Shown piece after piece: positions 26,536 through 37,273 of a stretch of 64,000 bases of DNA. This DNA is from Egaibacter danicus. Lineage in GTDB: Bacteria; Pseudomonadota; Gammaproteobacteria; Burkholderiales; Burkholderiaceae_C. The stretch spans positions 1 through 64,000 of the forward strand of contig JADJII010000015.1 of NCBI GenBank assembly GCA_016707075.1, written 5' to 3'. The translations under genes and the position numbers were made by a program. The notes beneath the pieces were generated by a model. It made no database searches, was not told where the DNA came from, and was given only the letters and a program-made list of their open reading frames with translations. Each line of letters starts with the position of its first letter. The stretch's first letter is position 1.

Positions 26536-28601
26536 TCGCTTCTCAATATGAGATTAGTGAAACTCACGCCCTGGCTGGAGGCGCCTGAGCGAAACCCTCC
26601 GGTAAGTCCAAAGTAGACTGAATTCAGAGCGGCATTTGGGCTGACACAGCGTTGCATGGTGGGCACGTGAATTGCGCGGTCTAAGTCAGCAGAGACATCG
26701 TTGCAATTTGTACAGTTGAGCCATGTGGTTACTCGCAAATAGTTTGTAGGCGTTGCGTGGGCGGACGAGTTACAACTAGTGCAGGTACTGTTGCAACCAG
26801 TGTGAATCTCGGTCCGCTGTGGGTGAATGATCGTTGGGTTCTCTTCAAAGGTGTTGCTGGGGGCGAATCGGCAGCCCGCAGCGGTTCCGTTGCAGGATGT
26901 GGTCATCGTGTCATCCATCCCTGAATGATCAACGTGGCCTCCAATCAAAATTGCGCTATGGTTCTCTATAGGATCAAAATCAGCGGCATTGCGATATACA
27001 TCGGTTTCAATAACTATTGAGTTGATGCCCCAAGGGTTTGCTGAATTGAGTACTCCCATCGCCGACTCGGAACCACAAGTATTGGGAGCTGCTCCAGGAT
27101 CCGTACCTACTAACTGCATAGCAAAGCCATTTCCCCGGTCAGCACCTACTGTATTCAGGGCATAACTATCAGGGAGTGAAAATCTAAAGTCGTAGTAGTA
27201 ACGCAGCGTTCTTCCTGCAAGTTGTACCGGGTCAGGAAACCAAAAACATCCCCCGGAAGATCCCACGGCATCGCGAATGGTTACGGCTTGGGTCGCAGGA
27301 TTTGGTAGTACGCCTTGACCAACCGCTAGGAAACTGGAGAAGTTCTGTGCAAACGACTGTTGTGTTGCGCCTGGAGGAAGGCCTTTGATGCAACGTGCAA
27401 TGTCGGAACTCGGAGAAGCCTGATCGTAATGGCTGTTAGCTGTGTAGGTGCCACTTGCGGGAAAGATGGTGTTTGGGCCCTCGAGATACATGGCTGGGTC
27501 TCCGAAGACAGCAGCACTTCCTGTTTGCGCTGGGATTGCACGTATTTGCGATCCGACAGGGAGAGTTGTTCTTTGAGTTCTCTCTCCCGAAAAAAGCAAA
27601 ACCGCTGCGCAGTCGGGGGCCCCGTTAACAACAGAGAGCGCGGGTGGACGTGAGTACAGAATGTTGTCTTGCCAATTCGCGCGCACCGCTGTTTTCACAG
27701 CAGGCCAACCTGGATGCGCAAGTACAAAATCATTGATCAACCCGGTCGTGCCTTTGTCACCGGTCGATGTCGCAGGTAAGCTAGCTACTGAAACGCTGTT
27801 GAGATAGTCTGCTAAGTCCGAAACTACTCCGTCAATGTCAGCTTTAAAGTCATTTCGAAACTTGATCCGATCAAATACGTCCTTGCTATTGATCCAGACT
27901 GCCTGATCGTTATTGGTACCAGCGCGTCGGCTTGATAGGGTGCCCAAAGTAATTGTGCTAACAACATTTGCCCCTGCCGCAACATTGGTTCCTTCAAGGT
28001 AGTTGTTGAGGGTAAAGTTGCCTGGACACTCACTGATGAGGCCTGGGGAGCTAAGTCTGCTTTGACCCAAGGCCGCTAGGGCATTCTGAGATGCGAACAA
28101 TACGGCAAGAGGCTGTTCGTGAGGGGAGGCGCCGGTGAGCAGCGCGCCATCTGCATTTTGCAGCCTGAACTGGCCGGGAGTATCCCAATTGAGAACGGGA
28201 GTTTTTGGGCTACCTTTGGCGACACCCGATACTGCGTACCAAAGGCATTCACCTGAACTATCATGCAATGGCGGTAGCCCAATCGATGGTGTGCGCCAAG
28301 GAAATCGCCCGATTACTGACACATTTGCCGTAGTACACGTGCCTTCAGAAATCCCGTCATTATTAGTGTCTGGACACGGCAGGTATCCGAAAACTTCGTT
28401 TGCATGTGAAGGAATTTCTTGGGAATAGCGATATGCACTCGCGTATCCGATTAGCGCTTCTTTTGCCTGGCCTAACGCCACAGATGAGATTCGGTCACGC
28501 TCTGTCTCGCCTGCATTCATCGCGCGCACGGCAAAGTATGCCGCCATAACCCCAACAGCCAGCAACATCAGCAGCAAAGCAGAACCACGTTGGCGATTCA
28601 T
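26532..28601 (-). CDS. Large minor-pilin-like adhesin with L-type lectin-like domain
   Basis: A 689-residue protein. The N-terminus (MNRQRGSALLLMLLAVGVMA) is a PilX-like hydrophobic anchor lacking the Glu5 of ordinary prepilins. An AKEALIGYASAYRYSQ segment and a large extracellular part follow. The C-terminal 230 residues have a legume/L-type lectin pattern: FRFSLPDSYALN, GNGFAMQLVG, NSIVIETDVYRN, then PIENHSAILIGGHVDH (candidate metal/sugar site) and closing VYFGLTGGFRSGASSQGVSF. Several Cys pairs (CNSTCTSCNSS, NCTNCND) suggest disulphides. I infer a pilus-tip adhesin binding glycans. Intact frame. Confidence 0.78.
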   Translation of the reverse strand: MNRQRGSALLLMLLAVGVMAAYFAVRAMNAGETERDRISSVALGQAKEALIGYASAYRYSQEIPSHANEVFGYLPCPDTNNDGISEGTCTTANVSVIGRFPWRTPSIGLPPLHDSSGECLWYAVSGVAKGSPKTPVLNWDTPGQFRLQNADGALLTGASPHEQPLAVLFASQNALAALGQSRLSSPGLISECPGNFTLNNYLEGTNVAAGANVVSTITLGTLSSRRAGTNNDQAVWINSKDVFDRIKFRNDFKADIDGVVSDLADYLNSVSVASLPATSTGDKGTTGLINDFVLAHPGWPAVKTAVRANWQDNILYSRPPALSVVNGAPDCAAVLLFSGERTQRTTLPVGSQIRAIPAQTGSAAVFGDPAMYLEGPNTIFPASGTYTANSHYDQASPSSDIARCIKGLPPGATQQSFAQNFSSFLAVGQGVLPNPATQAVTIRDAVGSSGGCFWFPDPVQLAGRTLRYYYDFRFSLPDSYALNTVGADRGNGFAMQLVGTDPGAAPNTCGSESAMGVLNSANPWGINSIVIETDVYRNAADFDPIENHSAILIGGHVDHSGMDDTMTTSCNGTAAGCRFAPSNTFEENPTIIHPQRTEIHTGCNSTCTSCNSSAHATPTNYLRVTTWLNCTNCNDVSADLDRAIHVPTMQRCVSPNAALNSVYFGLTGGFRSGASSQGVSFTNLILRSE

Positions 28602-28611
28602 TTGCGTTTCC

Positions 28612-29067
28612 TCAAAAGCTGGCTTTTGGAGTGACCATATTCTTTGGAAGAATGTCGTCGCGCTCCAGGGTGTTGATGTCCAAAGCTTCGCCCACCTTGA
28701 GAGATTTGCCTTGAATAGTTACTTTAGTAGAAGACACGCCTATGCTTTGTCCAGTGGGCAAGGTGCGTTCCTCTGCTATTGGCTTTCGATTGATCCATGC
28801 GGTGCTATTTCCGCGATCACGCTTGACCAGACCGTTGATTTGCAGGCGCCCATATACGCCAGTTACCTCAAGGCCGGTGGCAGTGCTATCGCCAGCGCTA
28901 GTGCGTTCCCGGGCAATTGAACTCTCTCTTCCGGTGTGTAGATAAAGGTACCAAGTCGCGGTGGGGTTGGAGGGGTTGGAGGCCTTGCAGCTGGCTTTGG
29001 GGCGCCTTGAGGGTAGTAGCGCAGGCAAGGTGCCTGAATTGCCCATGGTAAAAAGCGCAAGACGCAA
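28612..29067 (-). pseudogene. MshK-like pilus protein, probably frameshifted
   Basis: The C-terminal half reads as an MshK/GspC-like periplasmic domain: EVTGVYGRLQINGLVKRDRG, WINRKPIAEERTLPTGQSIG, then IQGKSLKVGEALDI. The N-terminal half is better in another frame, where PPRLGTFIYTPEERVQL appears, a motif typical of such proteins. Two compensating shifts are implied; the second is a missing C near 28910 (CCC to CCCC). The hydrophobic start (LRLALF) may be part of a signal peptide. It lies between the mshJ-like gene and the lectin protein. Confidence 0.6.
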
Positions 29068-29074
29068 TGGGCGT

Positions 29075-29644
29075 CTAGTCCTGACTCAGTTGCGTTTGAA
29101 AGCACACACGAATTGATACGGAATTGACCCTAACCCTACGAGCAAAGCTCTCTGTGAGGGCAACTAACTCTTCCTCATGAATGTTTGTGATCGAGAATTC
29201 AAGGTCATGAAACTGGGCCTCGTTGCTTGCAGCTACTGGTAACCCTTCTGTCACTGTTCCACTTGAAGATGGCGAATCGACTTGCGCATTCAGAGTTTTT
29301 GGTGGGTGAAGCGTATACGTCAGCGTTTGTGGCAAACCTGTGAGTTGGTGGCTAAGGACAAGTTGTTCGACCCACGCTTCCCGTTCCACATTGCCAACCA
29401 TTCCACGATCCACTAGCTTTCTGAACTGGGAAATGTGCGATTCGATATTTCCCAAGTCGGCCTGCTTTTGCTCCAGAACGCCCTGTTGAGAGCTCTTGTC
29501 AGCTTGCGTCAGGGCAGCTGATTGCTGCATCGAATTCATCCATTTCTGGCTGACTAAGACCAAACCTAGTCCAAGCGAAATGACGATACCCAGTGCTATG
29601 AGGCTCTTCTTGGCGTGGATAACGATTGACTTCCACGGCCTCAT
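29075..29644 (-). CDS. MshJ-like pilus assembly membrane protein
   Basis: A protein of about 189 residues, starting MRPWKSIVIHAKKSLIALGI at an ATGA overlap with the mshI-like stop. One N-terminal membrane helix (LIALGIVISLGLGLVLVS) is followed by a periplasmic coiled region (ALTQADKSSQQGVLEQKQAD) and a ferredoxin-like end, as in PilO/GspM/MshJ. It probably forms the inner-membrane alignment platform with the mshI-like and mshK-like proteins. Confidence 0.72.
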   Translation of the reverse strand: MRPWKSIVIHAKKSLIALGIVISLGLGLVLVSQKWMNSMQQSAALTQADKSSQQGVLEQKQADLGNIESHISQFRKLVDRGMVGNVEREAWVEQLVLSHQLTGLPQTLTYTLHPPKTLNAQVDSPSSSGTVTEGLPVAASNEAQFHDLEFSITNIHEEELVALTESFARRVRVNSVSIRVCFQTQLSQD

Positions 29645-31163
29645 GATGTCCCCCCCTTCACTTGCTGGACTTGCACCCCATTTTTTATCAAAGTAAGACA
29701 CCAAGCTGGCGCTGGACCTGCAATGTGTTGACTGCTATTGCTCAGAATTCCGTTTGCAGCGGCTTTAGCTGGATCAACAACAAGCGTAACGCCAGGAATA
29801 TTCTGAAGATTTTTGATACCTTCGCTATGCTCCTCGCGCGCTCGCGCGGGCATAAGGATTCGGACGGTAGAAATTCCACCAGAATTTCGATGCGCCGCGG
29901 AGGTTTGGCTCCAGGGACAGATGTATGCGTGGTTGTGGGTAAATCGGACGTCGGTGCTGCTTCTGTCGTCGACGGGCTACCGGTGACCGCGGAATCTTTG
30001 GCGGCTTTGGCGCAGGCAGTCTCTTCATCTGCGAGGGATCGGCTCTCATATCGAGTGAATCGGCTTTTCGAATCCATTGCAGTTGCCAAAGATATCGCAG
30101 AGATCGATTCGCTCAAGCCCGGCGAACCAACGATCTCGTTCAGATCTAGTGCGACGGCTTGTCGCACCAAATCTGGCGATACACCTACTTCGTCAAGGCG
30201 CTGTTCCACCTTAGCTAGATTGGCATTGATGCCTGCCAACTCAGTCTGTTCCCGTGCATTGGCCTTTCGCGCTAGCCAACCGCCATTCACGTTTTGTGCA
30301 GTTGTCCATCCGGCGGCAACCAGGCAAAGACTGGCGGCTCCGTAGGAGGCGAGCCTTAACTTATTTCCCAAAACTCTGGTTCGCCTGCCACTCGGTGCCA
30401 ACTGAGCACTAGGTGCAGTTGAGGCTAGGTCAAAAATGACTGATCGCCAGTCAACCGGTTGACCGTGGTTCCAGTGGGCTGGCGCAGAGACCACGTCAAG
30501 GCCTTGATTGACCAGTGGAGCGATCAGTGTGTCAGCATGACCTAAAACCCAAACTGGATATCGCTGCTGTGAACGCTCGACGACACGTGTATTTTCTAGA
30601 TGTCTGAGCGTCCTGACAACCTCAGCAGCTTGATCCGATGGCTTATTGCTACATGGCGCCAGCCTAGCAAGAACTGGCCGACGATCCCTGAGGAAGACGA
30701 TTCGCAACGTACCGTTACCTGGCACTACAACAAAAATGTCGGGGGGCAAAGTTTCGATGCACCCCAACTGAGCGATCAATGCAGAGCTTGCCCAGACACC
30801 TGCCAGCATTGAAGGATTCGTATCCAGCGCTAGGTTCACGCGTGCAGCAGAGTCAACAGCAAATAGGACCTGTTGAGGTGGCGCCAGTCGATCAAGAAGC
30901 TTGCCGGTAGACGGTGTTTTCAGCACGGTGCGAAAAGGCGTATCAGGAAAGCGACTTTGTAGTTGCCGCTCAATAAAATCAGATCGGTCGCGCCCGAACA
31001 GTCTAGGTACTTTAACCTCGGCGAATATTTCCTCAGCAAAGTCAGTAACTACAAAGATCAAGTCATTTGCAGTAACTTTTTCAGAAGCCAGTGGACGCCA
31101 TCCAGTCTTGTCTTTCTGCCAGAAAGTTTGACCGCTCGCATCCAGGTGAAGTATGGTTTTCAC
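29641..31163 (-). pseudogene. MshI/PilM-PilN-like pilus assembly protein, one frameshift
   Basis: The N-terminal 270 residues resemble a degenerate actin-like PilM/GspL/MshI domain (TILHLDASGQTFWQKDKTGW, SALIAQLGCIETLPPD). A membrane helix (LASYGAASLCLVAAGW) and a PilN-like periplasmic coiled part follow. Near 29874 a missing base shifts the frame. Restoring it gives VRILMPARAREEHSEGIKNL and NIPGVTLVVDPAKAAANG up to a stop that overlaps mshJ. Repaired length is about 508 residues, so PilM-like and PilN-like modules are fused. Confidence 0.74.
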
Positions 31164-31171
31164 GTCTGACC

Positions 31172-32370
31172 TCAGGTTTTCATCGTAGCGATGGTGTCGT
31201 AAATCGGTCCCAATACGGCCATCATGATCCAGCCCAAAATCAAGCCCATAACCACAGTCAAAGTCGGCTCGATCATGGCCTGAACCTTGCCGACTGACTC
31301 GTCAATATCGCGCGAGTAGAAATAGCTGATGTTGTTCAACGAGGCGTCAAGCGCTCCAGTGGTCTCTCCAACCTTAAGCATCCGCACAACCAAAGAAGGG
31401 AATAGCATTTCTGCAGCAAAGCTCTCAGACATTGAGCTGCCATTGATGACTCTCTCACGGGCTCGGCGAATAGCCCGTTGAATGACAAGATTGCCAGATA
31501 TCTTTTGGCAATACACCAGGCCGTCGATAAGTGGCACACCAGTTTTGTACATCAAGGCAAACGTGTCGGCAAAGCGGGCCAGCGCCATCTTCTTTAGCAC
31601 CGGTCCAATAAGTGGAATGTGCAGGCTGAGCTGATGAAGGCGATAACGTACAGAAGGGAAGGTTGCAGCCGCGGCAGACAAGCCCACGAATAGCGCGACC
31701 GGCGTCAGTAGTAGAGCCCACCAGAAGTTCACGAACAAATTTGACAACCCGATCAAAAGTTGGGTTTGAAGGGGTATGGTCTGCCCCATGTTGGTTAGAA
31801 AGCCTACTAGCTGAGGGACGAGATAGATCATCAGAAAGAAAACGACGCCACCAATAACGACAATGACAAAGCTGGGATACATCAGCAAGGCTTTATCTGC
31901 GACGCCATTTCATCCTGCCACTTCAAGGACCGAACAATTTCCTTGATGACATCCGATAATTGTCCCGATACTTCCCCAGATCGGATCAAATTGACAATCG
32001 TGTCGGAAAACACGCCGGGATAAGCAGAAATTGCTTCTGCAAGAGTGGCGCCGCCCTCGATTTTTTCAAAGATTCCACCTGAAAGATCTCTACCCGCGGG
32101 CGATTCCGAGGATTCCCGGAGATCACCCAGCGCGGTCAGGATTGGAACGCCTGCGCGAATCAACATTTCAAGTTGAAACAGAAATCCAATAATCTCGCGC
32201 CGAGGCATGCTTTTCACGTTACGCCTGCGTTCATGCAACGCACGTGCGCGAAGCAGCAATAGTCCCATACGCTTGAGTTGGGTTTCCAGATCAAGCTCGT
32301 GCAATGCCTCAATCCGGCCCTTCAATATCTGGCCCTCTGGGTTTGCTGCGCGATAGTTGTACAGCGGCAT
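31172..32370 (-). pseudogene. mshG: MshG/GspF-family inner-membrane platform protein, one frameshift
   Basis: Polytopic platform protein of type IV pili and type II secretion. The first GspF domain contains PRREIIGFLFQLEMLIRAGV and SDTIVNLIRSGEVSGQLSDV. The second has LARFADTFALMYKTGVPLID and FPSLVVRMLKVGETTGALD. Three membrane segments include VIVVIGGVVFFLMIYLV and LTVVMGLILGWIMMAVLGPI. The frame breaks near 31890, where AAG-CC should read AAGGCC (SQIKALLMYPSF). Its start follows the ATPase stop immediately. Repaired length about 399 residues. Confidence 0.82.
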
Positions 32371-34072
32371 TTAGTCAATTAACTCAGTTAGGTCGACAAC
32401 ACGACCAATTTCTTCTATGGTCGTATGCCCTTCGCGTACCCGCCGGAGCCCGTCCTCTGCCATAGAAACAAATCCGTGTTCTCGAACATGTTGGGTCATT
32501 GTTTTCAAGCTGGCACGCTGGGTTACAAGTTCGTCCAACGCGGCGTCGAACTTGAGGAGCTCCAGAATGGAGGTTCGGCCTTTGTAGCCTTGAAAGTCGC
32601 AGGAAGTACAGCCAGTGGCCTTGAAAAGACTCACTTCTCAAGATCGTTGTCGCCAAGCAGGCTCAACTCAACGGCGGTTGGAACGTGAGGTGCTTTGCAT
32701 GAAGGACAGAGCGTTCGAACGAGACGCTGCGCAACGATGCCTATGACGTTTCCAGCCAAGACATCAGGCTTGATGCCAAGGTCCAGTAAACGCGGAATAC
32801 TGCGAATCGCAGAATTGGTGTAAGGTGGAGAAAACCTGATGCCCCGTCATCGCTGCACGAAACGCCATCTCTGCAGTATCGTGATCACGAATCTCACCGA
32901 CCAGAATGATGTCTGGATCCTGTCGCATCATTGATCTGATTCCCTCTGCGAAGTCCATCTTTACCGCATCGGAAAGGGATGTCTGTCGTATTACAGGCAT
33001 TGGGTATTCGACTGGATCCTCCAGAGTCATGATATTGACTCCGACATCATTTATGCCCAAGAATTGAGTAGAGAGTTGTGGTCTTTCCCGAGCCAGTTGG
33101 CCCCGTGACCAGCATAATGCCTTCAGGCCTAGAGAGCATCAACTGCATGGTCGTGAGCTGTTGACTGGACAGACCCAAGCCGTCTAAGGGAACTATGCCG
33201 CGCTTTCGATCCAGTATTCGAAGAACGAAATTTTCCCGTGAATAGTAGGCTGAACTGCGGTTCGAAAGTCCACTTGTCGCCCCGAGATTGACAGAGATAT
33301 TCGACCATCTTGCGGGCCCTAGTTTCCACAATATTCATTCCTGACATGACCTTGAGCCTGACTACCATTGCGGACCAAAACCGTAGATGAAGTACGCGCA
33401 CCTGGCGTAGGACGCCATCGATTCGATAGCGAATTGAAGAAATTGCGGCTCCGGTTCGAAGTGGATGTCTGAAGCGCCGCGGTGCGTGGCGTCAACTAAA
33501 AGTGAATCCATGAGTCTGACCACCGGGTGGCTATAACCTTCAGCGACCAGACTCAGACTAGCAAGGTCAAGCGTCCCCGATTCCAGTTCTTGCAGTACAC
33601 CATCGATGGATAGCTCATGACCATAGAACTGCTCGATTGCGGGCAGAATCTCTGCGCCATTGGCAAGTGCCCACCGCACGGTGGGTCCTCCAATCAACAA
33701 CGCGTTGACTTGGTCGGCAGCAACTATGTCGTTAGGATCGGCACTGGCGATCAAAAGTTCGTTGTTCTCCAGACTGACTGGAAACAGCATGTGTCTTTTG
33801 CCAACGCCTTGGAAATCAGTGCGAGAGCCTTTGGATCAGCTACGACCCCCTTTAGGCTAATTTCCTGCTCCCCTAGCTTTTCAGCCAATGCTCCCTGCAT
33901 GGCATCTTCGGTATTAAATCCAAGCGCCAGAAGCGCGGCCCCAATGGTTGATTCGTTTTTTCTGCTCTTGCAAAGCAATGCGAAGTTGATCCGGGGAGAT
34001 CAGCCCCTGAGCTACGAGTTGATCGCCGAGCCTGGGGCGAGCTATCTGGGAGGCCTGTACGGGTGCGTTCAT
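32371..34072 (-). pseudogene. mshE: MshE/GspE-family assembly ATPase, multiply frameshifted
   Basis: Hexameric ATPase that powers pilus extension. The start MNAPVQASQIARPRLGDQLV overlaps the upstream stop (ATGA). Readable parts in order are the GspE N-domain (STIGAALLALGFNTEDAMQG, SADPNDIVAADQVNALL), SIRYRIDGVLRQV, Walker A GIMLVTGPTGSGKTTTLYS, Asp box IMTLEDPVEYPM, Walker B DPDIILVGEIRDHDTAEMAF, and a zinc tetracysteine module (CPSCKAPH, CTSCDFQGYKGR). At least seven frame changes occur, for example near 33960, 33800, 33270-33230 and 33060. All those I reconstructed are homopolymer length changes. About 567 codons in total. Confidence 0.84.
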
Positions 34073-35371
34073 GGCGAATTGCTAGAAGTCTGTTCAAGAT
34101 CAGCTTTAGAGCTAGGGAACGAAGTTGTTCTAGTCTTTGCTGTGCCGCACTTCTTGAGAACGAAACTACGCCTGAGAAGGATGCGGAAAGTGATATCGCC
34201 TCGCTCGTAGTAGGTTTGGGCATTTGCATAGCGGTGCAGCTGATCCAAAGCAACCGCTAGGTTGTAGGTGTAAGTGGGGTTCTCTGGTTCAAGAGCCTGG
34301 CGCGTGCAAATACCTGCTGAGCATCCGCCATTCGGCCTTCTCTTGCTAGTTGCAAACCCAATGAGGTTTGAGCGGCAGCGGAATCATTTTGACCAATGAC
34401 TCCCGCGCGTGCCTGGGTAGGCGATTGGTTGAGATCGTTCTTCGTTTGCAATGCCTGAATTCCAGCCAGTGCATTTGCCTGATTTGGCTCCTGCCGAAGT
34501 ACTCGTTCATAGTACGAAAGGGCTTCATCACGATGACCGGTTCGATGAGCAATGTGGCCAAGGCCCAATAGTGCATCCCGTTCCTCTGGATAACTCTTCA
34601 ATACTTGTAAGTAATGTCGTGAGGCTTCATCAAACTGACCTGAGCTGAGAGCAGCATATGCCATTGCCAGGCTGTCATTCAACGTCGACTTCCCAACGAA
34701 GGAGGCGGATTCCTTCTTTGGGGTTGTGGGCTTAGTCGCCCCGACAACTGGATCTGGCGCGGAACCCGATTCATTCAAGGAGTTTTCTTTTTGCAACCGG
34801 TTGGTTGCCCTTGTCTACTTCCTGCCCGGTGGTTTTCGAGGTGGGGTTCGGTACCTTGGACTGGCGGGCAGCAACCTTGACTGGTTCGGAAGGCTTGGGC
34901 AACTCTATTGATGATGGTTCCGTGCTTGCCGGTGTCGTTTTTTCAGTAGATCCGATTTCAGCGGTTGGGGCTGCACCAAGCACAGAGCTTTCAGCTGATA
35001 TCGCCACTTTAGATGTGTCAGGTACTAAGGCCGTCGCATCACTCATTGCCAATAGCCAAGTTCCCGCTCCTGAAGCAACTGCTAGCGAAGCAGCGCTGGA
35101 GCACCAATACACGTTTGTATCGACTTGTCCAGGGTACTGCTTTGGCATGTGCGCGCTGCATATCCATTGCAATCTGTGGAGAAGTGCTCTCCACATTCTG
35201 GCGCTGGTTTGCGCCCTGGCTGCTCACCTCAGATGGCATACTGCGGGAGTCATTCCTCTCCACTGATACTTCAGCTACCGAGATGGGCTCGAGAGAGAGT
35301 TTTGGTTTGGCACCGAGAAGTCTGTTCTTGTCGGTACTAGCCTTGTCCAAAGCGTCAAGAAGGAGACTCAT
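34069..35371 (-). pseudogene. MshN-like TPR pilus protein, frameshifted
   Basis: It begins MSLLLDALDKASTDKNRLLG, the usual opening of MshN-type proteins. A single membrane helix is restored when one C is removed near 35092 (SLAVASGAGTWLLAM). A Pro/Ser/Lys-rich linker leads into TPR repeats (LAMAYAALSSGQFDEASRHY, LGLGHIAHRTGHRDEALSYY, LGLQLAREGRMADAQQVFAR). Further shifts occur near 34790 (A run) and near 34262, after which YTYNLAVALDQLHRYANAQT continues. The end overlaps mshE. Role: probable periplasmic scaffold of the pilus machine. Confidence 0.72.
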
Positions 35372-35373
35372 GT

Positions 35374-37247
35374 TCAGCGCCTTTGTGGAAGGTTTTCTGC
35401 GCCTGGACCATCTATCCTCGATTGCAGCGTTCTGCCAGATTCTTCAAGTGAGGCACGAAAGTCCCGAAAATCGCCCGCGAGGCTAGCGTCGTAAATCACC
35501 GTCGGCCGCAAAAATACAACGAGCTCAGACTTTTGGCTGCTGTCATTGCGATACTTAAACAGATTACCGATCATTGGAACCTTGTTAATTCCCGGCACTT
35601 CATCTGATCCATCATTCCTGGTGTCCTGCATAAGTCCACCCAATACTGCTATGTCCCCAGACTGAACACGCAAGACTGACTCCATCTCTCGCGTTTGAAC
35701 TTCGGGTATTCGATTGATGATGTTGTTTTGGGCAAGAGCGGGGCTCGGATCAGTGGCGTATCCAGTAATTCGACTAATCGTTGGTCGCAGATTCAAAGTG
35801 ACTTCGTCTGACTCACTGACTTGCGGCATTACAGTCATTAGAAATCCAATGGGAACCGTATTGATCGTGGTGCTGTAGGTGGCAGGGGTAGCGGCCGTGG
35901 TAGCAGTAGCGGGAGTTCCAGGAGTCACGTCAATTGTGAAATAGACCTTGTTGTCCACAACTTTTAGTACGCTACTTTGATTGTTGAGAACAGAGATTTT
36001 TGGGCTAGACAGAACGCGCAAGGTTCCGAATGACTCGAGCATCCCAAGCATGGCGGTCAGGTCAGTGTTGCCCCCTGAATATCCCGCTCCGACTCAGAGT
36101 GAGCGTAGTGAGGGAGCTCACCAATCCGCCCGTTTGCATTCCGGATGTTGGGCCAGATGGCGAAACGCTGATGCCGGTGCCAGCACTACTTCCTGCCGTC
36201 TTGAGTAAGGACCAATTAATTCCTTGTTGATATCTGCTTGACAGATCGACCTCAACGATAGTGGCTTCGATCAACACCTGACGACGAGCGGACATTAACA
36301 CCCGGTCCAGAAACTCACGAACTTTAGCGTGTTGGTCTTGTGAAGCTCGTACGCTGATTACGCCTGTTTCCGGATGAGCGATGACAGAGGCAGCTTCGCG
36401 GAATGAATTCCGCTTGATGCCAGGTGAGCCATTCGGTATCACTGCAATTGGTTTTGCGATTGACGCAACAGCCAATGCGCCTACAGTTGGTACTTTCGAG
36501 TTTTGTGGGTCCGACCTTTTAGCTGTGGCATTTGGAGAAACAGGAATAGCCTGCGCTGGTATCGGTTGATTTGCAGTCTGTTCAGTCGAAGCATCTGAAG
36601 CGCCATCCGGAATGATCTTGTCGGTTTCACGCAAGAGATCCTTCAGATTGCCAATCAAGGTTTCCCAAAATCGGTTATTTGATGTGTTGTCTATGGACGA
36701 AGTGGATGCATTGCTGCCACTGCCGCCACCAGAGTTACCCGGCCCACCTCCGGTGCTTGCTACGTTCGTCGAGGTGCTGATAGTCGTGCGTGCATCCCTT
36801 TGAATGTTCGGATAGTCAATTCTGTAGTGCTTAAGATATGGGGAGTCGGGCAGAATCAGAGACTCTTCCCCTTAATTTCATAGCGTAGATCGACTTGGCG
36901 AGCTACTCGATCAAGGATTTCCGTCAAAGTTTGATCACGAACGTTCATCGTCACCGTGCCCGCGATGCTTGGGTGTATGTCGATGTTCAACTTTGCGTCG
37001 CGCGCGAGGGCAAATAGCAACTGCTGAACGTCAACGCTTTGCATCACCACGGTATAGACCTCTTGCCGGACAGTTGGCTTTGGCTTTGGCGGGAGCGAAG
37101 GTGCCTCGGCAAACGCGGGCGGGGATCCACGAACGACCGGCGCTGGATTCAAGTGCGCTTTTGAGACCGGAAGCGGTGAAGTTGCACACCCCCCAGAATC
37201 AACGTTACTCCGGAAAGCCAAGTAATCGGATTGCGGTCAAATCTCAT
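35374..37247 (-). pseudogene. mshL: MshL-like secretin, frameshifted
   Basis: Outer-membrane pilus secretin, made as a lipoprotein: MRFDRNPITWLSGVTLILGG, then Cys once the G run at 37191-37196 is extended by one. The N-domain follows (VDVQQLLFALARDAKLNIDI, IAGTVTMNVRDQTL). A second shift lies near 36864 and a third near 36090 (extra G in a GGG). The secretin core is clear (QVLIEATIVEVDLSSRYQQG, GTLRVLSSPKISVLNNQSSV, IPIGFL-like VPIGFLMTVMPQVSESDEVT, SGDIAVLGGLMQDTRNDGSD). A Gly/Ser-rich insertion (GGGPGNSGGGSGS) is unusual. About 625 codons. Confidence 0.84.
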
Positions 37248-37273
37248 GACTGGAGACAGTGTGTTGTTCGGTT

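Noticed and set aside
29742..29853. The last 37 residues of the long mshI frame as written
   Set aside because: The alternative frame from 29853 to 29641 has better protein character and overlaps mshJ by ATGA, so the written tail is out of frame.
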